Assembly: GCF_001280845.1 (NCBI RefSeq)
Contig: NZ_LGHP01000001.1
Coordinates: forward strand, 2,194,435 to 2,258,434
Direction: 5' to 3'
Source of the DNA: Bacillus sp. FJAT-28004
Lineage (GTDB): Bacteria > Bacillota > Bacilli > Paenibacillales > Paenibacillaceae
Length of the DNA: 64,000 bases
A program made the position numbers and the translations under genes. The notes below the pieces were generated by a model, which searched no databases, was not told the DNA's origin, and worked only from the letters and a program-made list of their open reading frames with translations. Shown here piece after piece: positions 60,971 to 64,000 of the stretch. Positions within the stretch are counted from its first letter, which is position 1; each line of letters begins with the position of its first letter.

Positions 60971-61836
60971 TACTTAGACTCCCAACGTCCCAATATTCCA
61001 CAAGGCAAATTAAGGCCGGATTTCGTAATCGGCAATCCGATTTCTCCACAGTTGATCTCGCCGCCATACTTGGCATTCATTGTCATATGCAGCAGGTTGT
61101 GCAGAACAGATTGCGATAATCCAGTTGTATAGGAGTTGATGAGTAGGAACAATGGATTGTCAGACAAAATCGATGTACAGGATTGTAAGAATGGAAACAA
61201 ATTTTCTTCGAGCTTCCATGTTTCACCATTTGTGCCACGCCCATAAGAAGGTGGATCCATAATAATCGCATCATACTGCTTGCCACGGCGTTGTTCGCGT
61301 TGAACAAATTTGAACACGTCATCCGTAATATAGCGAATTGGAGCGGATTCAAGTCCAGACAGCTGGGCGTTATCTTTTGCCCATTGGACCATGCCCTTAG
61401 CTGCATCAACGTGGCACACTTCAGCACCAGCTGCCGCAGCTGCAACAGTTGCGCCACCTGAATAAGCAAATAGATTCAAGACACGAATAGGACGTCCTGC
61501 GTTACGGATTTTGTCCATCATCCAGCTCCAGTTAACTGCTTGCTCAGGGAATAGTCCTGTATGCTTGAAGTTTGTCGGTTTAATATGAAAGTTGAGCTCT
61601 CCGTATGAGATTGTCCAGCGTTCAGGCAATGATTCGCTCATCGACCATTGACCGCCTCCAGAAGTGCTCCGGTGGTAATGACCGTCAGCTTTTTTCCAAA
61701 GACCAGTTTCATTCGTAATTGGCCAAATAATTTGTGGATCGGGACGGCGAAGTGTATAATTGCCCCAACGTTCGAGCTTATCTCCGTCTCCTGTATCTAT
61801 AACCTCGTAGTCTACCCATTTATCTGCTATGTACAT
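60970..61836 (-). CDS. Class I SAM-dependent methyltransferase (RlmI/RlmK-like)
   Basis: A 288-residue methyltransferase. Motif I is VLNLFAYSGGATVAAAAAGA (about 118-137), followed by the acidic motif CHVDAAKGMVQWAKDN and the catalytic-type IIMDPPSYGRGTNGE (about 191-205), as in rRNA cytosine/guanine methyltransferases of the RlmI/RlmK group; it lacks their N-terminal PUA domain. ATG 61836 has GGAAGGG about 13 bases upstream. Overlap with the pseudouridine synthase gene suggests both modify RNA. Confidence 0.85.
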   Translation of the reverse strand: MYIADKWVDYEVIDTGDGDKLERWGNYTLRRPDPQIIWPITNETGLWKKADGHYHRSTSGGGQWSMSESLPERWTISYGELNFHIKPTNFKHTGLFPEQAVNWSWMMDKIRNAGRPIRVLNLFAYSGGATVAAAAAGAEVCHVDAAKGMVQWAKDNAQLSGLESAPIRYITDDVFKFVQREQRRGKQYDAIIMDPPSYGRGTNGETWKLEENLFPFLQSCTSILSDNPLFLLINSYTTGLSQSVLHNLLHMTMNAKYGGEINCGEIGLPITKSGLNLPCGILGRWESK

Positions 61837-61915
61837 GTTATTCGTAACCCTTCCTTGACCTTGTTTTTGTAATATAATAATGTCAACGATAATTATATCG
61901 AAGCTAACACAATGA

Positions 61916-62047
61916 AGCAATGAAACCGACGCAATTAGAGGCTGGTATTTATTCGTAAGTGGTGAAGAGGCTGTTTATTTCATTAAAAATGTACAAGCTG
62001 TTGCTGAAATATCGAAAATCAGCGTAATTACGAACATTATGAAGTAA
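61916..62047 (+). pseudogene. Possible CheW-domain remnant
   Basis: An open stretch without a start codon encodes WYLFVSGEEAVYFIKNVQAV and AEISKISVITNIMK then TAA. The pattern resembles the beginning of a CheW domain (strand, GEEY-x-x-x-I-x-x-V-x-x-I, x-x-I-x-x-I-x-N). About 44 codons of an expected 130-150 remain. Similarity judged by eye only. Confidence 0.3.
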
Positions 62048-62076
62048 ATCTACAATAATAGAGGAGCAATGATATC

Positions 62077-62262
62077 ATGATGAGTTTTGAGTGCGAGTGC
62101 GGGAATAAAACAGTAATGTTTGCAACAGGAGATCGGGACGAGCAGGGGAGAGAATTCATTGAAATCGAGGACGATGAGAGGCTAACTTTTAAAATCGGGG
62201 ATAAAAGCGTACTATTCCGTTGTTCATTTTGTGGCTATACATACCGACTGGAACAAATTTGA
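62077..62262 (+). CDS. Small zinc-ribbon-like protein
   Basis: A 61-residue acidic protein with FECECGNK near the N-terminus (C-x-C) and FRCSFCGYTYRLEQ at the C-terminus (C-x2-C), a split four-cysteine arrangement typical of a zinc ribbon. GAGGAG lies 11 bases before ATG 62077 (or ATG 62080). No partner gene is obvious; it stands alone between the methyltransferase and araA. Confidence 0.7.
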   Translation: MMSFECECGNKTVMFATGDRDEQGREFIEIEDDERLTFKIGDKSVLFRCSFCGYTYRLEQI

Positions 62263-62293
62263 TCATCGTTAGAAATTTTATATCGGTTACATA

Positions 62294-62322
62294 TTGAAAA
62301 CATCAACCGTTCAGAGTATGAT
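62294..62322 (+). promoter_or_regulatory. SigA promoter of araA
   Basis: TTGAAA (62294-62299), 17-base spacer, TATGAT (62317-62322). Transcription would start near 62329, just before the first AraR-like box, leaving a leader of about 243 bases. Confidence 0.7.
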
Positions 62323-62334
62323 AAACGTAAATTA

Positions 62335-62395
62335 AGTTGTATGTACAAGTGCATAATAATACTCATGATAACCAGTGCTAATGTCCGTACAAGTT
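62335..62395. promoter_or_regulatory. Two AraR-like operators
   Basis: AGTTGTATGTACAAGT (62335-62350) and AATGTCCGTACAAGTT (62380-62395) both resemble the AraR consensus ATTTGTACGTACAAAT. Their starts are 45 bases apart, close to the in-phase spacing that lets AraR bind two operators together in B. subtilis. They lie downstream of the promoter, so bound AraR would block early transcription. Confidence 0.7.
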
Positions 62396-62438
62396 GAAAA
62401 AGTTTAATTATCTCTATTATCGCGAATTATTTTATTCG

Positions 62439-62560
62439 GTGGATGCTTACGATGCTGTTTTGCATTCGCAAAACTTAAAGTGGATGCTTACGATGCTGTT
62501 TTGCATTCGCAAAACTTAAAGCGGGTGCTTACGTAGCTGTTTTGCATTCGCAAAACTTAA
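62439..62560 (+). repeat. Three tandem 41-bp repeats with hairpins before araA
   Basis: Units at 62439-62479 and 62480-62520 are identical; the third at 62521-62560 differs in a few bases near its start. Each contains GTTTTGC-ATTC-GCAAAAC, a perfect 7-bp hairpin. The third unit ends in ACTTAA, which runs straight into the GGAGG ribosome site (62561-62565) of araA, so the last hairpin is 4 bases from it. Confidence 0.93.
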
Positions 62561-62571
62561 GGAGGAACCAA

Positions 62572-64000
62572 ATGTTACAAGTTAAGCCTTATCAATTTTG
62601 GTTTGTTACTGGCAGTCAGCACTTGTACGGTCCAGAAACATTAGAAGAAGTCGCACAGCATTCACGCATTATTGCTGCGGCATTGAATGATGATTCTGTT
62701 ATTTCATCCGAAATTGTATTTAAACCTGTAGTAACAACTCCAGAAGAAATTTACAAGCTTTGCTTAGAAGCGAAAGCGGACGAGAACTGTGCGGGCATCA
62801 TCACTTGGATGCATACTTTCTCACCAGCAAAAATGTGGATTCATGGTTTGTCTGAGCTGCGTAAGCCATTACTGCATCTACATACACAATTCAACCGCGA
62901 TATTCCGTGGGAAACGATTGATATGGACTTCATGAATACGAATCAATCAGCACATGGTGATCGTGAATTTGGACATATTTTCTCTCGTCTAGGCCTTGAG
63001 CGTAAAGTAGTGACGGGCCACTGGGAGGATGGAGTTACACGTTCGCGAATTGCTAGCTGGATGGGCACGGCAATTGCAGTTAACGAGGGATGTCATCTTA
63101 AAGTAGCTCGCTTCGGTGACAACATGCGTCAAGTTTCAGTAACGGAAGGCGATAAAGTTGAAGCGCAAATCAAATTCGGCTGGTCGATAAATGGTTATGG
63201 TATTGGTGATCTTGTTGCTCGTATGAATGAGATATCAGATTTAGAAGTGAAACAGCTGCTTGAACAATATAATGAGCAGTATGACATTTCTTCCGAGACA
63301 CGCAGCAATGCAGCTTCCTGGGCATCGATCGGTGAACAAGCTCGCATTGAGCTGGGTCTTAAAGCATTTTTGCAAGAGGGCGGTTTCTCTGCATTTACAA
63401 CATCATTTGAAGATTTGCACGGCATGAAGCAGCTTCCAGGTCTCGCGGTTCAACGGTTGATGGAGCAAGGTTATGGCTTCGGTGGTGAGGGCGACTGGAA
63501 AACATCCGCGCTTACTCGCATGATGAAGCTAATTGCAAACAACAAAGGGACTTCATTCATGGAGGATTACACGTATCATCTTGAAGAAGGCAACGAGCTC
63601 GTACTTGGATCACATATGCTTGAGGTATGTCCTACGATCGCGGATAGCCGTCCAAAAATCGAAGTTCATCCGCTTGGCATAGGCGGCAAAGCGGATCCAG
63701 CACGAATTGTATTCGACGGACGCTCAGGTTCAGCGCTTAATGCTTCGCTCATCGATCTTGGAAACCGTTTCCGTTTGATCATTAACCAAGTGGATGCAGT
63801 AAAACCGATGCATGATATGCCGAAACTTCCGGTTGCTCGTGTATTGTGGAAGCCAGAGCCATCGCTTCGTGATGCAGCAGAAAGCTGGATCTACGCTGGC
63901 GGCGCTCACCACACTGTATTCTCTTACGTAGTAACGACGGAGCAGCTTGTTGATTGGGCTGATCATGTTGGCATTGAAACCGTAGTGATCGATAAACATT
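62572..64000 (+). CDS. araA: L-arabinose isomerase (3' end outside the window)
   Basis: The first 476 codons of an isomerase that converts L-arabinose to L-ribulose; the frame is open to the window edge. Family signatures: FWFVTGSQHLYGPETL (about 9-24), ITWMHTFSPAKMWI, HTQFNRDIPW, MDFMNTNQSAHGDREFG (in parts, about 123-139), GFGGEGDWKTSAL with the metal-site Glu (about 302-314), FMEDYTYHLEEGNE with the second Glu (about 328-341), and the metal His in LGSHMLEVCP. ATG 62572 has AAGGAGG 6-7 bases upstream. About 20 residues should be missing at the end. Confidence 0.96.
   Translation, partial: MLQVKPYQFWFVTGSQHLYGPETLEEVAQHSRIIAAALNDDSVISSEIVFKPVVTTPEEIYKLCLEAKADENCAGIITWMHTFSPAKMWIHGLSELRKPLLHLHTQFNRDIPWETIDMDFMNTNQSAHGDREFGHIFSRLGLERKVVTGHWEDGVTRSRIASWMGTAIAVNEGCHLKVARFGDNMRQVSVTEGDKVEAQIKFGWSINGYGIGDLVARMNEISDLEVKQLLEQYNEQYDISSETRSNAASWASIGEQARIELGLKAFLQEGGFSAFTTSFEDLHGMKQLPGLAVQRLMEQGYGFGGEGDWKTSALTRMMKLIANNKGTSFMEDYTYHLEEGNELVLGSHMLEVCPTIADSRPKIEVHPLGIGGKADPARIVFDGRSGSALNASLIDLGNRFRLIINQVDAVKPMHDMPKLPVARVLWKPEPSLRDAAESWIYAGGAHHTVFSYVVTTEQLVDWADHVGIETVVIDKH

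Noticed and set aside
62439..62560. Tandem repeats considered as a CRISPR array
   Set aside because: The units are directly adjacent with no variable spacers, and no cas gene is present.

Overview
The window looks like chromosomal core DNA of an endospore-forming member of the Bacillota, most likely a Paenibacillus or close relative. The basis is gene order and gene content: the run qcrB-qcrC-ypjA-ypjB-ypjD-dapB-mgsA-bshB1-bshA-cca-birA-panBCD-dinG ... tseB ... dnaD matches the Bacillus subtilis ypj/ypm region as I know it. Bacillithiol genes, SLH-domain and GerMN-domain proteins, an FtsH-like membrane protease, a T-box leader and strong AGGAGG ribosome binding sites fit the same group. No species can be named from sequence alone, and no rRNA, tRNA, CRISPR array, prophage or intact insertion sequence was seen.

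Layout. 1-23.1 kb (+ strand): end of the cytochrome bc complex, YpjA/YpjB, lysine (dapB), methylglyoxal synthase, bacillithiol (bshB1, bshA), tRNA CCA addition, biotin ligase/repressor, pantothenate (panBCD behind a structured leader with a terminator), DinG, the redox repressor Rex, an MTA/SAH deaminase, TseB, a membrane AAA protease pair, hydroxyacyl-CoA dehydrogenase plus acetate kinase, and DnaD. 23.1-25.6 kb is accessory: a MerR-methyltransferase fusion, a peptidase-E-like gene broken by an in-frame TAA, and a membrane-anchored excisionase-type protein. 25.6-33.6 kb (- strand): mtnE, then a proline T-box leader driving proB-proA-proC-mtnW-mtnX-mtnB as one tightly packed operon. 33.7-37.6 kb: mtnU, a LysR regulator, leuC-leuD. 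37.7-42.3 kb: three exported envelope proteins (AMIN/amidase, GerMN lipoprotein, SLH protein with seven beta-type repeats). 42.4-51 kb: nth, a small protein, a double dynamin (DynA type), and a heterodimeric ABC exporter. 51-58.2 kb: purT, a small YqkE-like protein, a decayed stretch, parE-parC. 58.2-62.3 kb: a 55-codon antisense ORF with a hairpin leader, a MarR regulator, a CapA-like protein, an RluA pseudouridine synthase and a methyltransferase. The window ends inside araA, preceded by a promoter, two AraR-like operators and three tandem 41-bp hairpin repeats.

How the parts connect. MtnE (glutamine transaminase) and MtnU (omega-amidase) form a known functional pair, and with MtnW, MtnX and MtnB cover the later steps of methylthioadenosine salvage; mtnK, mtnA and mtnD are not in the window. 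The proline genes sit inside this cluster, so uncharged tRNA-Pro probably controls both pathways. Rex, acetate kinase and the bc complex are all redox/energy genes, but no clear Rex operator was seen.

The strongest unusual signals are: a 17-bp hairpin that buries the ypjB start site exactly where ypjA stops; the proline T-box ahead of a pro/mtn operon; the three 41-bp hairpin repeats abutting the araA ribosome binding site; the antisense 55-codon ORF whose coding sequence contains the parC terminator hairpin; and the GC-rich Ala/Gly linker between the two dynamin halves. I did not find a clearly new multi-gene system.
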